A stretch of 46,158 bases of DNA from Desulfovibrio sp. Lineage in GTDB: Bacteria; Desulfobacterota; Desulfovibrionia; Desulfovibrionales; Desulfovibrionaceae. The notes below the pieces were generated by a model. It searched no databases. It was not told where the DNA came from and saw only the letters and a list, made by a program, of their open reading frames with translations. Position numbers and translations under genes: made by a program. Positions 26,847 through 37,351 of this stretch are shown here, in pieces. Position 1 is the first letter of the stretch. Each line of letters begins with the position of its first letter. Location of the stretch: NCBI GenBank assembly GCA_031260965.1, contig JAISKK010000003.1, positions 1-46,158 of the forward strand. The letters are read 5' to 3'.

Positions 26847-28433
26847 CTATCTTCCCGGAATAAAAGGCATATCCGCCGGGGCCTTGACTTCCACAAAGTG
26901 TTTGATCAGCATCTCTCCCTTGGCCTTAAGCTCATTTTTCCAGACATAGATACTGTCTTTCTCCGTTTCCGGGACCGGCTCGGAGCGGATCTGGACGCGG
27001 ATTGCCTCGTCGGAGGGTTTGGGCAAAGGATCTTCAACGCGCAGGTTCACCGGGAAAGAATGTCCGTTGACAACTTTAATCTCCCATTCCCAGATTTCGC
27101 TCCTCTCCTTGTTGATCAACCCCTTCTCCCCCCCAATGCGTTTGACGAGCCGCGCCGAGGAGCTGACCAGGGCATCGGGGCCGAAAAAAAGTTCCGGTTC
27201 ATCGCCGCTGTAAGCAAAAACCGCACTGCCCACCACCCTGCCGTCCAGGGCATAAACCGCCTGCCCGCGCGGCAGTTCCCTGGGCAGGGGCAATTTGGCC
27301 TCCACACCGAGAAAAGCCTTGTCCTGAACGCCAGGACGCAGGATATAACGAAAAACTCCCTTCCATTCCTCATCCCGCACCAGAGTCAGTCGCAGACGCT
27401 CGCCCGAAGGCAGGGATCTCTTGCCCAGATCCCATTGCTGAAAGGTGGACATTTCCCGCATAAGGGCCTGCTGCGGAGCTTCCATCGGCTTCTTGGCATC
27501 CGGCATCGAAACTTCTTCGGAAGACTCCGGCATGGCGGCTGCGCGCATCCTGGCCGCCGGAGCCGGCAGCAGGACCACCGGGCTGGAAATGCGCCATTCC
27601 GGCAGAGGTTGAGGGGCAAGTTTCGAAGAAGGAGCGATGGTGGCCACGGAGATCTCCGTTGCGCTCCAGTCAAATCCGGAGCGCTGCCAGACCTCGGCTT
27701 CCTGCCGGAAAACGACCAGACCGGCGTCGGGCCTGGCCTCAAAACGGTAGGCCGGGCTCCAGCCGCAACCCCGCAACATATAGGTATAGACGATTGGCAG
27801 AGGGGCAGAGGGCACGGCGTTCAAAAACACGCGGGCCCGCCGCACATAAAGGCGCTCCGGACCGATCTGGCGCAAGCGCTTTTCCGTCTCGTTAATACGC
27901 TCCTGTATCCGCTCAAGCTTGCGCTGCAAATCCGGCAGGGCTTTCTGCGCCTCCGGCAAATGACGGAGCATGGCGGCGTCAAGTTTTTCCATCTCATCGG
28001 CTGTGGCTATTTTGTCCGGGCGCGCGTTTTCCCAAAAAGAGACACTGGCCTGTAAAGCTTTGCTTTCGCCGAGCAGTCCCGCCTGCTCAAGGCGCAGTTT
28101 TTCCAGATCCGCGCGCAGACTTTGCCGTAACTGACTCTCCTGTCCGGACATCTGAGCTTCTTCAGGCTCATCCCAAACCAGGGAACTCACTGCATTGCCC
28201 TGAATCTGGATGCTGAGCGTACCGCTCTCCGCCTCCCCCGGCAGGGTTACGACAAAAGAAGCCGCGCCCGCATCAACGGTCTCGCGCACGGTAATCAGGG
28301 CCTTGCCGGGATAGATGATCGCGGATCCCGGCCTGGCGGGCAGGGAGTTTTCCGGTGCGGCCGTCGCGGGCGTTGCGCATACAAGACAGGCTGTCATCAA
28401 GATAAAGAGATATTTGCCCATTGGAGACTCCAT
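26847..28433 (-). CDS. DUF4139 domain-containing (mucoidy inhibitor MuiA-like) secreted protein
   Basis: Signal peptide; coiled-coil; GCGWSPAYRFEARPDAGLVVFRQEAEVWQRSGFDWSATEISVAT; C-terminal WEWEIKVVNGHSFPVNLRVEDPLP. Confidence 0.85.
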   Translation of the reverse strand: MESPMGKYLFILMTACLVCATPATAAPENSLPARPGSAIIYPGKALITVRETVDAGAASFVVTLPGEAESGTLSIQIQGNAVSSLVWDEPEEAQMSGQESQLRQSLRADLEKLRLEQAGLLGESKALQASVSFWENARPDKIATADEMEKLDAAMLRHLPEAQKALPDLQRKLERIQERINETEKRLRQIGPERLYVRRARVFLNAVPSAPLPIVYTYMLRGCGWSPAYRFEARPDAGLVVFRQEAEVWQRSGFDWSATEISVATIAPSSKLAPQPLPEWRISSPVVLLPAPAARMRAAAMPESSEEVSMPDAKKPMEAPQQALMREMSTFQQWDLGKRSLPSGERLRLTLVRDEEWKGVFRYILRPGVQDKAFLGVEAKLPLPRELPRGQAVYALDGRVVGSAVFAYSGDEPELFFGPDALVSSSARLVKRIGGEKGLINKERSEIWEWEIKVVNGHSFPVNLRVEDPLPKPSDEAIRVQIRSEPVPETEKDSIYVWKNELKAKGEMLIKHFVEVKAPADMPFIPGR

Positions 28434-28440
28434 TGTAGAA

Positions 28441-29571
28441 TTATATATCATAAAGCGCGGTCACTTCTGCGTAAAATGCGGCAAACTTTCCTTCCCGAAC
28501 AGCCTGACGAGCCTTGCGCATCAGATCCTGGTAATAGGTCAGATTATGCAGGGAATTCAGGCGCAGGGCAAGGATTTCCCCGCTGACGAAAAGATGGCGC
28601 AGGTAGGCGCGGGAAAAAGTGCGGCAGGTATAGCAGGAGCAGGCCGGGTCAAGGGAATTTTCGTCCTGCGCGAATTCCCGGCGTTTGATGTTGATCTTCC
28701 CGAATGAGGTATAGAGGGTCCCGTTACGGGCATTGCGGGTTGGCAGCACGCAGTCGAACATGTCTATGCCGCAGCTTATTCCCACAATCAGGTCCAGGGG
28801 CGTGCCCACTCCCATGAGATAACGCGGCTTGTCCGCCGGGAGCAGGGGCACGGTATGGGCAAGCAGATCATACATCTCTTCCCGGCTCTCTCCCACGGAC
28901 AGGCCGCCTATGGCAAAACCGTCCACGGGAAGTTCCGTGAGCTGCTGCACGGAACGCGTGCGCAGTTCTTTAAAAAATCCGCCCTGGGTGATGGCGAAAA
29001 GCAGAGGTCGCGGCCAGGCGTCTTGCGCATAAGGAAAGGCGGCGAGAGAACGTTGCGCCCAGCGGGTCGTGAGGTCCACGGATCTGGCCGTATAGTCCAA
29101 AGGGGTGTTGTAGGCCACGCATTCGTCCAGGGGCATCAGGATGTCCGAACCCATATTGCTCTGGATTTGCATGACCTTTTCCGGGGTGAAAAGATGTTTT
29201 GACCCATCCAGATGGGAGCGGAAAGTGACACCCTCCTCACTGAAGCGGCTTAAGGCGGAAAGACTGAAGGCCTGAAAACCGCCGCTGTCCGTGAGTATGG
29301 GCCGGTCCCAGGCGCAGAAACGGTGCAAGCCGCCCTGATCGGCAATCAGTTCGTCGCCGGGGCGCAGATAAAGATGATAGGTGTTCCCGAGAATGATTTC
29401 CGCGCCGATATCGCGCAGATCGGCAGGGCTTAAGGCCTTGACGCTACCCGCCGTGCCTACGGGCATGAAAGCCGGCGTTTGCGCCAACCCGTGAGCTGTG
29501 CGCAAGATCCCCGCGCGCGCGCGCTGATCCCGGCCGCTTACGCTAAAAACCCCGCCTCCTGCTGCATCCAA
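28441..29571 (-). CDS. tgt: Queuine tRNA-ribosyltransferase
   Basis: [37 protein letters not shown]; CxCxxC zinc site CSCYTC. Confidence 0.97.
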   Translation of the reverse strand: MDAAGGGVFSVSGRDQRARAGILRTAHGLAQTPAFMPVGTAGSVKALSPADLRDIGAEIILGNTYHLYLRPGDELIADQGGLHRFCAWDRPILTDSGGFQAFSLSALSRFSEEGVTFRSHLDGSKHLFTPEKVMQIQSNMGSDILMPLDECVAYNTPLDYTARSVDLTTRWAQRSLAAFPYAQDAWPRPLLFAITQGGFFKELRTRSVQQLTELPVDGFAIGGLSVGESREEMYDLLAHTVPLLPADKPRYLMGVGTPLDLIVGISCGIDMFDCVLPTRNARNGTLYTSFGKINIKRREFAQDENSLDPACSCYTCRTFSRAYLRHLFVSGEILALRLNSLHNLTYYQDLMRKARQAVREGKFAAFYAEVTALYDI

Positions 29572-29617
29572 ACTGCGGCCCGCGTCTGCCTGCGAAATGT
29601 CCCGGTGAAAAACCGGA

Positions 29618-29911
29618 TCATTCCTTGTTCAGCTCGGCCCGCAATTTGCGCGAAAGACGAAAGACCACAACCTTGCGCGGGGGAAGGGTAATGGTGGCGT
29701 CAGTCTGCGGATTGCGACCCTTGCGCGCCTTTTTGTCATAGGCTTCGAATTTCCCCAGCCCGCTGACCAGCAGAAAATGATCCTTTTTGATAGCCTGTTT
29801 GCTCAGACGCAATAAAGATTCCACAAGTTTTTTCACTTCATTGCGCTTTTGACCCTTTTTCTCATAAATGAGATCAACAATATCGGCCTTGGTCAAAGTT
29901 TTTTCGCTCAT
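29618..29911 (-). CDS. HU/IHF family DNA-binding protein (IHF alpha-like)
   Basis: [29 protein letters not shown]...[41 protein letters not shown]. Confidence 0.92.
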   Translation of the reverse strand: MSEKTLTKADIVDLIYEKKGQKRNEVKKLVESLLRLSKQAIKKDHFLLVSGLGKFEAYDKKARKGRNPQTDATITLPPRKVVVFRLSRKLRAELNKE

Positions 29912-30360
29912 ATGCTCCCTCCGCAATCGAATGCCGCGCGCTCTTTGATGGATTTCGCCAGTTGCCCCATTCCCGCGTTATCTTTATATTTGCCCCCAGG
30001 CCAGGCGGAGAGACCGTCGCCGTCGACCCTGGGCACAATATGCCAGTGAAAATGGGGAACGACCTGTCCGGCCACCCCAAAGTTGTTGGATATACAGTTA
30101 AAGCCGCCGCATCCGCATTCCGCCATAAGCGCCCCGGCCACCCGACGCAGGGCAGAAAGCAGAGCTTCGCCTTCCCCGGCCGGCAGATCCAGCAGGGTCG
30201 GATAATGACCCCTGGGGACAACCAGAGCATGCCCCCGGCTAATCGGGTTTATATCCAGAAAGGCATAAACATCGGCGTCTTCATAAACGCAGGCCGAAGG
30301 AATGGTTCCGGATACGATTTTACAAAAAATACAGTCGGCGTCAAAAGGGCGGCTGGGCAT
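29908..30360 (-). CDS. HIT family protein
   Basis: CIFCKIVSGTIPSACVYEDADVYAFLDINPISRGHALVVPR; VVPHFHWHIVPR histidine triad. Confidence 0.95.
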   Translation of the reverse strand: MPSRPFDADCIFCKIVSGTIPSACVYEDADVYAFLDINPISRGHALVVPRGHYPTLLDLPAGEGEALLSALRRVAGALMAECGCGGFNCISNNFGVAGQVVPHFHWHIVPRVDGDGLSAWPGGKYKDNAGMGQLAKSIKERAAFDCGGSI

Positions 30361-30504
30361 CGGCTTTTACTTTATCCCCTGGACAGACGCGTCTCGGACT
30401 TGAGGCGACCTGCCGGCTGACGAAAAACAAAATTATCCCGTTAAACATCTTACGCCTTATCATAGCCTGTGATACGCTGAAAAATCAAGTAGGTTCGGCA
30501 AACA

Positions 30505-31575
30505 TTGCACAAAATTTTACATCTCGACTCTTTTCCCGCCCCCACGCCCCCCGCCGGCTTTGCCCGGCGTATCCTCCCTGTATTTCTGCCCTTTGCCGGC
30601 TGCGCAACGCGCTGTATTTTCTGCGCCCAGCACATTCAGACCGGACTTGGCCCCAGGACTGTGACCGAGGCTTTGGACGAGACGGCCCGGCAACTGGATC
30701 AGGCCCAGGATCGAGGCGCTCCGGATCTGGCTTTTTATGGAGGCACTTTCACCGCGCTTGCGCCGCGCGATTTTTCCCTTTGTCTGGACTTTACGCGCGC
30801 GCGCCTTGCAGACGGAAAGATCTGCGGCGCGCGCTGCTCGACCCGGCCGGACCAACTGGACGCACAAAAAGCTCGCGCCCTCAAAGAAGCCGGCTTTTCC
30901 CTCCTTGAGCTTGGCGTGCAGAGTTTCCAGGACACGGCCCTCTCTCTGTCCAGACGCGGCTATGACGCAAGAGTGGCGAAAAAGGCCTGCGCCCTGGCCA
31001 AGGCAAACGGACTGGAATTAGGCATCCAGCTCATGCCGGGCATGCCGGGTCTGGATACAGCCGGGGCGCGTGGGGATGTGCGCGCGGCCATAGCCCTGGC
31101 TCCGGCCTGCGTACGCCTTTACCCCTGTCTGGTGCTTGCGGGCACGGAACTTGAGGATCTCTGGCGATCCGGCTCTTACCAGCCCTGGGAACTGGCGCGG
31201 ACGGTGGATTTTCTTGCCGATGCGCTGCTACGCTTCCAGGCGGCGGGCATTCCCGTGATCCGCGCCGGGCTCGCCGATACGCCGGAAACCGTTGCAGGCA
31301 CACTCGCCGGTCCGCGCCACCCGGCCCTAGGCAATATGGTCAGGGCCCTGGCCCTTTATAAATACATCCGGAACCACCTGCGCGGGCTTGTTCCGAAAAA
31401 AACGGACGCCGCCTGTCTGCTTACGGTTCCGCGCCGTCTGCAAGGGGATTTTTGGGGACACCGGGGCGAGCTTGCGGTCAAGTATGCGAAACTCGGCCTC
31501 GGGCGCGCCTCCGTACGCTGGGGGGACCGTGAAGACTTTGTGCTGTGCCGATATTTGGGCGAAACGCCGCCCTAA
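30505..31575 (+). CDS. Radical SAM protein
   Basis: GCATRCIFCAQ (CxxxCxxC); LAFYGGTFTAL; LLELGVQSFQDTAL. Confidence 0.9.
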   Translation: MHKILHLDSFPAPTPPAGFARRILPVFLPFAGCATRCIFCAQHIQTGLGPRTVTEALDETARQLDQAQDRGAPDLAFYGGTFTALAPRDFSLCLDFTRARLADGKICGARCSTRPDQLDAQKARALKEAGFSLLELGVQSFQDTALSLSRRGYDARVAKKACALAKANGLELGIQLMPGMPGLDTAGARGDVRAAIALAPACVRLYPCLVLAGTELEDLWRSGSYQPWELARTVDFLADALLRFQAAGIPVIRAGLADTPETVAGTLAGPRHPALGNMVRALALYKYIRNHLRGLVPKKTDAACLLTVPRRLQGDFWGHRGELAVKYAKLGLGRASVRWGDREDFVLCRYLGETPP

Positions 31576-31781
31576 AGCTCTTTAAACAAGCTTTTCGGCT
31601 TTTTCGGGCAAAGTTCCGGAGCGGGATTGGGCTTCGTGTCCGGGGCAAGTGTTTGCCCGGCAACAGCATCCTCCCGGGAACTCCGGAAAAAGAAAAGCTT
31701 GTCTGCCCGTCCGCTTTACCATAAAGTGTAAACAGAATTTCATAATTTGCAATATGTGCTAACTCGGCAAACAGTTCAGCA

Positions 31782-32606
31782 ATGGCTCATTCTGAAAAAT
31801 TGGTAAGCCCGATGCGCATCCCCGTATTGGCGACCCTGGCGGTTGCGTTGCTTGTCAGCCTTCCCTGGCCCTATCTGCCCGCCGTAAGGGCCCAGGATCA
31901 CCAAGGCGCGTCGGCAAGCGAGCTGCCTGCCCCCATAAGTACGGCGATTGATGCCTCCCCGTGTCTGACGGGCTATACGGTTGCCTCGGTTTCGCCTTCT
32001 TCCCAGGATGGGGCAAGACTTCGGGAACGCTGGAACCATGCCGCCTCCTTCTCCGATCCGGACAATTTTTTCGGCTATGACGCTCCCTTCCCCCCTGTTC
32101 GCCTTGAGCACTGGAGAAACATTCTGGTCATGATTGAGAGCCAGCCTGTGGAGAAGGCCCTGCGTCTGGTGAACGGTTTCTTCAATTCCTGGCCTTCCCT
32201 GGAAGACAGGGACAATTACGGACAGGACGACTACTGGGCGAGTCCGGAAGAGTTTGTGCGCAGAAACGGCGGCGACTGCGAAGACTACGCGCTGATCAAA
32301 TATATGGCCCTGCGCCACCTGCCCGTCAAGATAAAGGACATGTGGCTGCTACTGGGATTCAACACTCTGCGCAACAATCATCACGCCGTGCTGGCCGTCA
32401 ACACCGGGACGGACATCTTCATCCTGGACAATCTGAGCAAGCCCGGCTACCTGCTCATACCGGAGAAAGTTTTTTTAAAAAATTTCACACCCTTTGCCGC
32501 CATAAACAATAAAGGCCTGTGGCTCTATGCGCACCCGGATGCGGACAAGGAAAGGATGCAGGCTGACAGGGAAGGCAAAATCCCGGCCAGCGGCGGCAAA
32601 CGCTGA
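31782..32606 (+). CDS. Bacterial transglutaminase-like cysteine proteinase (BTLCP/LapG-type)
   Basis: RRNGGDCEDYALIKYMALRHL (catalytic Cys) ... NNHHAVLAVNTGTDIFILDN (His/Asp); N-terminal signal. Confidence 0.85.
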   Translation: MAHSEKLVSPMRIPVLATLAVALLVSLPWPYLPAVRAQDHQGASASELPAPISTAIDASPCLTGYTVASVSPSSQDGARLRERWNHAASFSDPDNFFGYDAPFPPVRLEHWRNILVMIESQPVEKALRLVNGFFNSWPSLEDRDNYGQDDYWASPEEFVRRNGGDCEDYALIKYMALRHLPVKIKDMWLLLGFNTLRNNHHAVLAVNTGTDIFILDNLSKPGYLLIPEKVFLKNFTPFAAINNKGLWLYAHPDADKERMQADREGKIPASGGKR

Positions 32607-32629
32607 AACCGCCATGAAGTGGAGGGTCT

Positions 32630-34033
32630 ATGGGGCGCATTGAAACAGACTTTCTGGGCGAGCGGGAATTGTCCGATGACGCTTACTACGGCGTACAAAC
32701 TCTGCGCGGCAAGGAAAACTTTTCCATCACCGGACTGCGTGTAGCCAGAGAGCCTGCCATGGTCAAGTCCCTGGGCTATGTGAAAAAAGCCGCGGCCATG
32801 ACCAACCGGGACCTCGGGGTTCTGGCGCCGGACGTAGCCGAAGCCGTCTGCAAGGCCTGCGACCGCGTGATCGCCGGTGAATTTGACGATCAGTTCGTGA
32901 CCGATTTTATCCAGGGGGGCGCCGGCACCTCGGTCAACATGAACGCCAATGAGGTAATCGCCAACGTGGCCCTGGAAATCCTGGGGCGACCCAAGGGCGA
33001 TTATGCTACGGTCAATCCCAATGACCACGTCAACTGTTCGCAATCCACCAACGACGCCTATCCGACAGCCTTCCGTCTGGCCCTGATCCTGCGTCTTGAG
33101 GAGTATGCGCAAAGCCTGAAGGAACTGGAAGACGCCTTTGCTGTAAAAGGCGAGGAATTCGCCGATGTCCTGAAAATGGGCCGCACCCATTTACAGGACG
33201 CAGTGCCCATGTCCATGGGCGCGGAATTTCACGGCTTTGCCACGACCATCGGCGAAGAAAGCCAGCGCATCAAGGAATCCATGGGTCTTTTGCGGGAAAT
33301 CAACCTCGGGGCCACGGCTATTGGAACCTCGGTGAACGCCCCGGCCGGATATCCGGAACTGGCGACCCGGCACCTGGCCGCTCTGACCGGAGAAAATTTC
33401 GTCCTCTCCCCGGATCTGGTGGAGGCGACCTCCGACACCGGGGTTTATGTTCAGCTCTCCGGAGTCTTAAAGCGCACCTCGGTAAAACTGACCAAGATCT
33501 GCAATGACCTGCGACTGCTGGCCTCCGGTCCACGTTGCGGCTTCAATGAAATCACCCTGCCCCAGTTGCAGCCCGGATCTTCCATCATGCCGGGCAAGGT
33601 AAACCCGGTCATCCCCGAAGTAGTCAACCAGACAAGTTTTTTCGTCATCGGCATGGATCTTACCGTCACCCTGGCGGCTTCGGCAGGACAGTTGCAGCTC
33701 AATGTGATGGAGCCGGTCATCGGCTTTGCCCTGTTCAGTTCCATCTCCGCCATGCAGAACGCCGTCACCAGTCTGGCGCGAAACTGCATACTCCAGATCA
33801 AGGCCAACCGGGAGCGAACCAAACGCATGGTTATGAATTCTCTGGGGATAGTGACCATTTTAAGCCCGATCCTGGGCTACAAGAAATGCTCGGAGATCGC
33901 CCGCAAAGGCTATGAACGGCACAAATCCATCCACGATCTGGTCGTTCTGGAGGACAAACTGCTCAGTCAGGAAAAATGGGATGAGGTGTTTTCTTTTGAG
34001 AACCTGATCCACCCGAAGTTCATCAAGAAATAG
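32630..34033 (+). CDS. aspA: Aspartate ammonia-lyase
   Basis: GARAGT-like GGAGTSVNMNANEVIANVALE; GRTHLQDAVPM; PGSSIMPGKVNPVIPEVVNQ. Confidence 0.96.
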   Translation: MGRIETDFLGERELSDDAYYGVQTLRGKENFSITGLRVAREPAMVKSLGYVKKAAAMTNRDLGVLAPDVAEAVCKACDRVIAGEFDDQFVTDFIQGGAGTSVNMNANEVIANVALEILGRPKGDYATVNPNDHVNCSQSTNDAYPTAFRLALILRLEEYAQSLKELEDAFAVKGEEFADVLKMGRTHLQDAVPMSMGAEFHGFATTIGEESQRIKESMGLLREINLGATAIGTSVNAPAGYPELATRHLAALTGENFVLSPDLVEATSDTGVYVQLSGVLKRTSVKLTKICNDLRLLASGPRCGFNEITLPQLQPGSSIMPGKVNPVIPEVVNQTSFFVIGMDLTVTLAASAGQLQLNVMEPVIGFALFSSISAMQNAVTSLARNCILQIKANRERTKRMVMNSLGIVTILSPILGYKKCSEIARKGYERHKSIHDLVVLEDKLLSQEKWDEVFSFENLIHPKFIKK

Positions 34034-34050
34034 CGACAAAGCGCCTTGTT

Positions 34051-34908
34051 TCAGGATTCGGACTCTATACGCACATAAAGGTCGCCGCGCAGATTGCCGA
34101 TCCTCCTGCCCATGCCTTTAAGGCGCATGGACTTGCCGGGCACAAACTCCGGCGGCAGAGTTATCTCGACAATCTGCGCCTGCTCGGCAAAACCGTGCTG
34201 AATCTCCAGACGCACCCGCGCCCCCGGCGTCAAGGACTGCCTGGGCAGCCGCACCACCTGTTCGTCATCAATCTGTTTGAGAAACCAGCCCTTGACCTTG
34301 CCAAGCATACCCGGCGCGGCCGGAGATTCTTCCCGCGCGGCTTTTTTCTTCTCCCCGCCGGACTGCGGGGATTTCTTCTCCTCCCCTTTGGACGGCCCGG
34401 CAGCGGGTCCGGAGGCCGAAGGCTCCCGGATATGGCTGTATATATCTTCAAAGACGCGCCGGGCGAAGGGATCGTTCAAGATGTCCTTGAGCACATCTTC
34501 GCGTTTGCCTCCCCCCCCCGCCCGTGTCCCCGCCCGAGTGTGGGACTTGGCGCCGCTTTTCCCCCCCGACCCTGCGAAACTCTGCTCCCCGGACCTGGCA
34601 TAAGCCTTGCGCGCCTCGTCTTGCCGGCGTCCGCTTTCACTGAAAAAGCCGCCCTCTGCATCCCGCGCGCTTTTGCCCGTTCCGCCTGAATGCGCGCCGT
34701 CCTTTTGTCCGGCGCTATGTTCCGCGAAAGTCTGAAAAAGCAGCACATAGGCTTCGTTGACTTCCTGAAAACGCCGGGATGCGTCCGGGACATCGGGATT
34801 GAGGTCCGGATGCAGGGCAAAGGCCAGCCTGCGATAGGCGCGTTTTATATCCGCCAGATCCGCGCCTTCTTTAAGACCCAGCGTGGCAAGGCTCTGCTTG
34901 CGCGTCAT
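34051..34908 (-). CDS. DnaJ-domain protein with Gly/Ser/Arg-rich linker and chaperone C-domain-like end
   Basis: [33 protein letters not shown] (HPD motif); C-terminal [42 protein letters not shown]. Confidence 0.85.
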   Translation of the reverse strand: MTRKQSLATLGLKEGADLADIKRAYRRLAFALHPDLNPDVPDASRRFQEVNEAYVLLFQTFAEHSAGQKDGAHSGGTGKSARDAEGGFFSESGRRQDEARKAYARSGEQSFAGSGGKSGAKSHTRAGTRAGGGGKREDVLKDILNDPFARRVFEDIYSHIREPSASGPAAGPSKGEEKKSPQSGGEKKKAAREESPAAPGMLGKVKGWFLKQIDDEQVVRLPRQSLTPGARVRLEIQHGFAEQAQIVEITLPPEFVPGKSMRLKGMGRRIGNLRGDLYVRIESES

Positions 34909-34932
34909 GCCGCGTCCCGCGTGGGCAGACGT

Positions 34933-35364
34933 TCAAATGGCGTAAATCTCGTCCGCGTCGGCAATTTTTACGCCCCTGTCGGCCAGAATTTTTTCCGCGC
35001 GCGCGTTGTCCTCAACCCTGAGAATAACATAGGCGTTGCCCTTCTTTCGGGTGATGAAGGCGTAAAGGTATTCGATGCTCACGCCCGCGTCGGCCAGGAT
35101 ACGCAGCACCCCGGCCAGGCTGCCCGGCGTGTCCGCGAGTTCCACAGCCAGCACCGGGGTCACGGAAACAACGCAACCCTTGCTCCGCAGAAGTTCCATG
35201 GCCTTTTGCGGTTCGCTGGAGATCAGGCGCAGGACCCCGAAATCGGCCGTGTCGGCTATGGACACGGCACGCAGATCAATCCCCGCCGTACCCAGAATTT
35301 CCGTTATATCGGCCAGACGCCCCGGACTGTTTTCCACAAACACCGATATCTGATCCATGCTCAT
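34933..35364 (-). CDS. Tandem ACT-domain protein
   Basis: ISVFVENSPGRLADITEILGTAGIDLRAVSIADTADFGVLRLI then ELADTPGSLAGVLRILADAGVSIEYLYAFI. Confidence 0.92.
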   Translation of the reverse strand: MSMDQISVFVENSPGRLADITEILGTAGIDLRAVSIADTADFGVLRLISSEPQKAMELLRSKGCVVSVTPVLAVELADTPGSLAGVLRILADAGVSIEYLYAFITRKKGNAYVILRVEDNARAEKILADRGVKIADADEIYAI

Positions 35365-35435
35365 AGTCTGCTCCTTGCCTGCGGCTTTTATCAGAACACC
35401 CGCTAGATAATGACCTGAAAAACAAACCCCGCCGC

Positions 35436-36731
35436 TCAGAATTTTCGCCTGTCAATGACGCGCACGGCTTTGCCTTCGCTGCGGGCGATGCTGCGCGGGG
35501 CGACCAGGGTGACCTTAGGCGATATGCCGAGCATGGAACGCAGGGCCGAAACCAGTTCGCCTTCCTGCCGGGCCATATCCTTGACCGTGTCGGAGAAGGT
35601 CTCCTGGGTCATTTCCACCTGTACCTCGATAGTGTCGCTGTAATTTACCCGGTCCACGATAATCTGATAATTGGGGGGATAACCACAGCTCAAAAGCACG
35701 GTCTCGATCTGGGAAGGGAAGACGTTCACTCCCCGGACGATGAGCATGTCGTCACTGCGGCCCGTCACCCGGCTCATCTTGACCAGAGTTCTGCCACAGG
35801 AGCATTTTTCGCGGCTCAATACGCAGATATCGCGTGTGCGGTAGCGCAGCAGGGGAAAGGCCTCCTTGCTGATGCAGGAAAACACCAGCTCCCCCCTGGA
35901 GCCTTCAGGCAGGGGGTCGCCGCTTTTCGGGTCGATAATCTCCGCAATGAAATGGTCCTCGTTAATGTGCATTCCCGTCTGCTCGGAGCATTCAAAAGAT
36001 ACGCCCGGCCCGGAAATCTCCGTCAATCCGTAAATGTCGTAAGCCTTGATGCCCAGCCTGGTCTCAAGATCCCTGCGCATCTCCTCGCTCCAGGTCTCGG
36101 CGCCAAAAATGCCCGCCTTCAGACTGATCTGATCCCGGACGCCCTGCTCGATGATGGACTCGGCCAGAAAGGCTGCGTAGGAAGGGGTGCAACAGAGGAT
36201 GGTCGCGGAAAGATCGCACATCATCTGGATTTGCCTTTCCGTATTGCCCGAGGACATGGGCAGGGTCAGGGAACCGACCTTGTGCGAACCGCCGTTCAAA
36301 CCCGGACCGCCCGTAAAAAGCCCGTAGCCGTAGCAGACGTGCACTACATCTTCCCGGCTGCCCCCGGCGGCGACAATGGCTCTGGCGCAGCATTCCTCCC
36401 AGATGTCGATGTCGCGCTGGGTATAAAAGGCGACAACGCGCTTGCCCGTGGTTCCGCTGGTGGACTGGATGCGTACCGCGTCCGCGCGCGGCACGGCCAG
36501 AAGCCCGTAAGGATAAGCCTTGCGCAAATCTTCCTTGCTGAGGAGAGGCAGTTTGTACAAATCCGCCGGCGTTTTCACATCCGCCGGTTTCACGCCTTTT
36601 TCATCCATCAAAGCGCGATAATAAGGAACATTCTCATAAACCCGCCGCACCGTACGCTCCAGCCGCTCCGACTGGACAGCAAGCATGTCTTCCCTGGAGG
36701 CGAGTTCCATATCCCGCTGGTAGTAGTTCAC
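35436..36731 (-). CDS. paaK: Phenylacetate-CoA ligase family protein
   Basis: RIQSTSGTTGKRVVAFYTQRDI; YGYGLFTGGPGLNGG; YDIYGLTEISGPGVSFEC. Confidence 0.93.
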   Translation of the reverse strand: MNYYQRDMELASREDMLAVQSERLERTVRRVYENVPYYRALMDEKGVKPADVKTPADLYKLPLLSKEDLRKAYPYGLLAVPRADAVRIQSTSGTTGKRVVAFYTQRDIDIWEECCARAIVAAGGSREDVVHVCYGYGLFTGGPGLNGGSHKVGSLTLPMSSGNTERQIQMMCDLSATILCCTPSYAAFLAESIIEQGVRDQISLKAGIFGAETWSEEMRRDLETRLGIKAYDIYGLTEISGPGVSFECSEQTGMHINEDHFIAEIIDPKSGDPLPEGSRGELVFSCISKEAFPLLRYRTRDICVLSREKCSCGRTLVKMSRVTGRSDDMLIVRGVNVFPSQIETVLLSCGYPPNYQIIVDRVNYSDTIEVQVEMTQETFSDTVKDMARQEGELVSALRSMLGISPKVTLVAPRSIARSEGKAVRVIDRRKF

Positions 36732-36746
36732 AACGTCTCCGCCTTG

Positions 36747-37226
36747 TTATGCGTTTCGTTTCAAAAAGATATTCAGGCCCTTAAAACTCATCACCACTTC
36801 ATCTTTCTGGTTAATGGTTTCGGCAAAAAAAGCCACCGTGCCCCGGTCGCTCCTGGAACGCGACGGCATCGCGTCAACTATGGTCAGACGCAGGCGCAGA
36901 ACATCTCCGGGCCGCACGGGCTTTAGCCAACGCACCTCATCCAGTCCCGGCGAACCGCAACTGGCCTTGCCCGGCAAAAAATTGGGCACAAAAAGCCGGA
37001 AAGTCGCGCTGATGGTATGCGCACCGCTGGCTATCAGCCCTTTATATATACTGTCTGCGGCCCTGACAGGATCCGTGTGAAAATACTGCGGATCATACTG
37101 CCTGGAAAAAGCCGTGATATCCTCTTCACTCAGGGTAACCGTCTCTGCAAACTCATATACCGCACCCGGAACATAGTCCTCAAAAAAGCGCTCTTCACGC
37201 GGCACGGCAAGACTCGTCAGGCTCAT
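36747..37226 (-). CDS. MaoC-like dehydratase domain protein
   Basis: FEDYVPGAVYEFAETVTLSEEDITAFSRQYDPQYFHTDPVRA hot-dog fold pattern. Confidence 0.88.
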   Translation of the reverse strand: MSLTSLAVPREERFFEDYVPGAVYEFAETVTLSEEDITAFSRQYDPQYFHTDPVRAADSIYKGLIASGAHTISATFRLFVPNFLPGKASCGSPGLDEVRWLKPVRPGDVLRLRLTIVDAMPSRSRSDRGTVAFFAETINQKDEVVMSFKGLNIFLKRNA

Positions 37227-37351
37227 CTTGTCCTCCTCAAAATATTCTGTTAAAGTTACAAAGGTCAAATCATATTTCGCTTCCTCATACCGCTCTTCGG
37301 CGGATAGCTCAAGACCGGAGACGTCCCAATTTAAAGCGATGGTTTTATCTT

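Noticed and set aside
26898-28055. 385-aa plus-strand ORF
   Set aside because: Antisense to the DUF4139 gene; shadow ORF.
35952-36926. 324-aa plus-strand ORF
   Set aside because: Antisense to paaK and the MaoC gene, both with clear family motifs.
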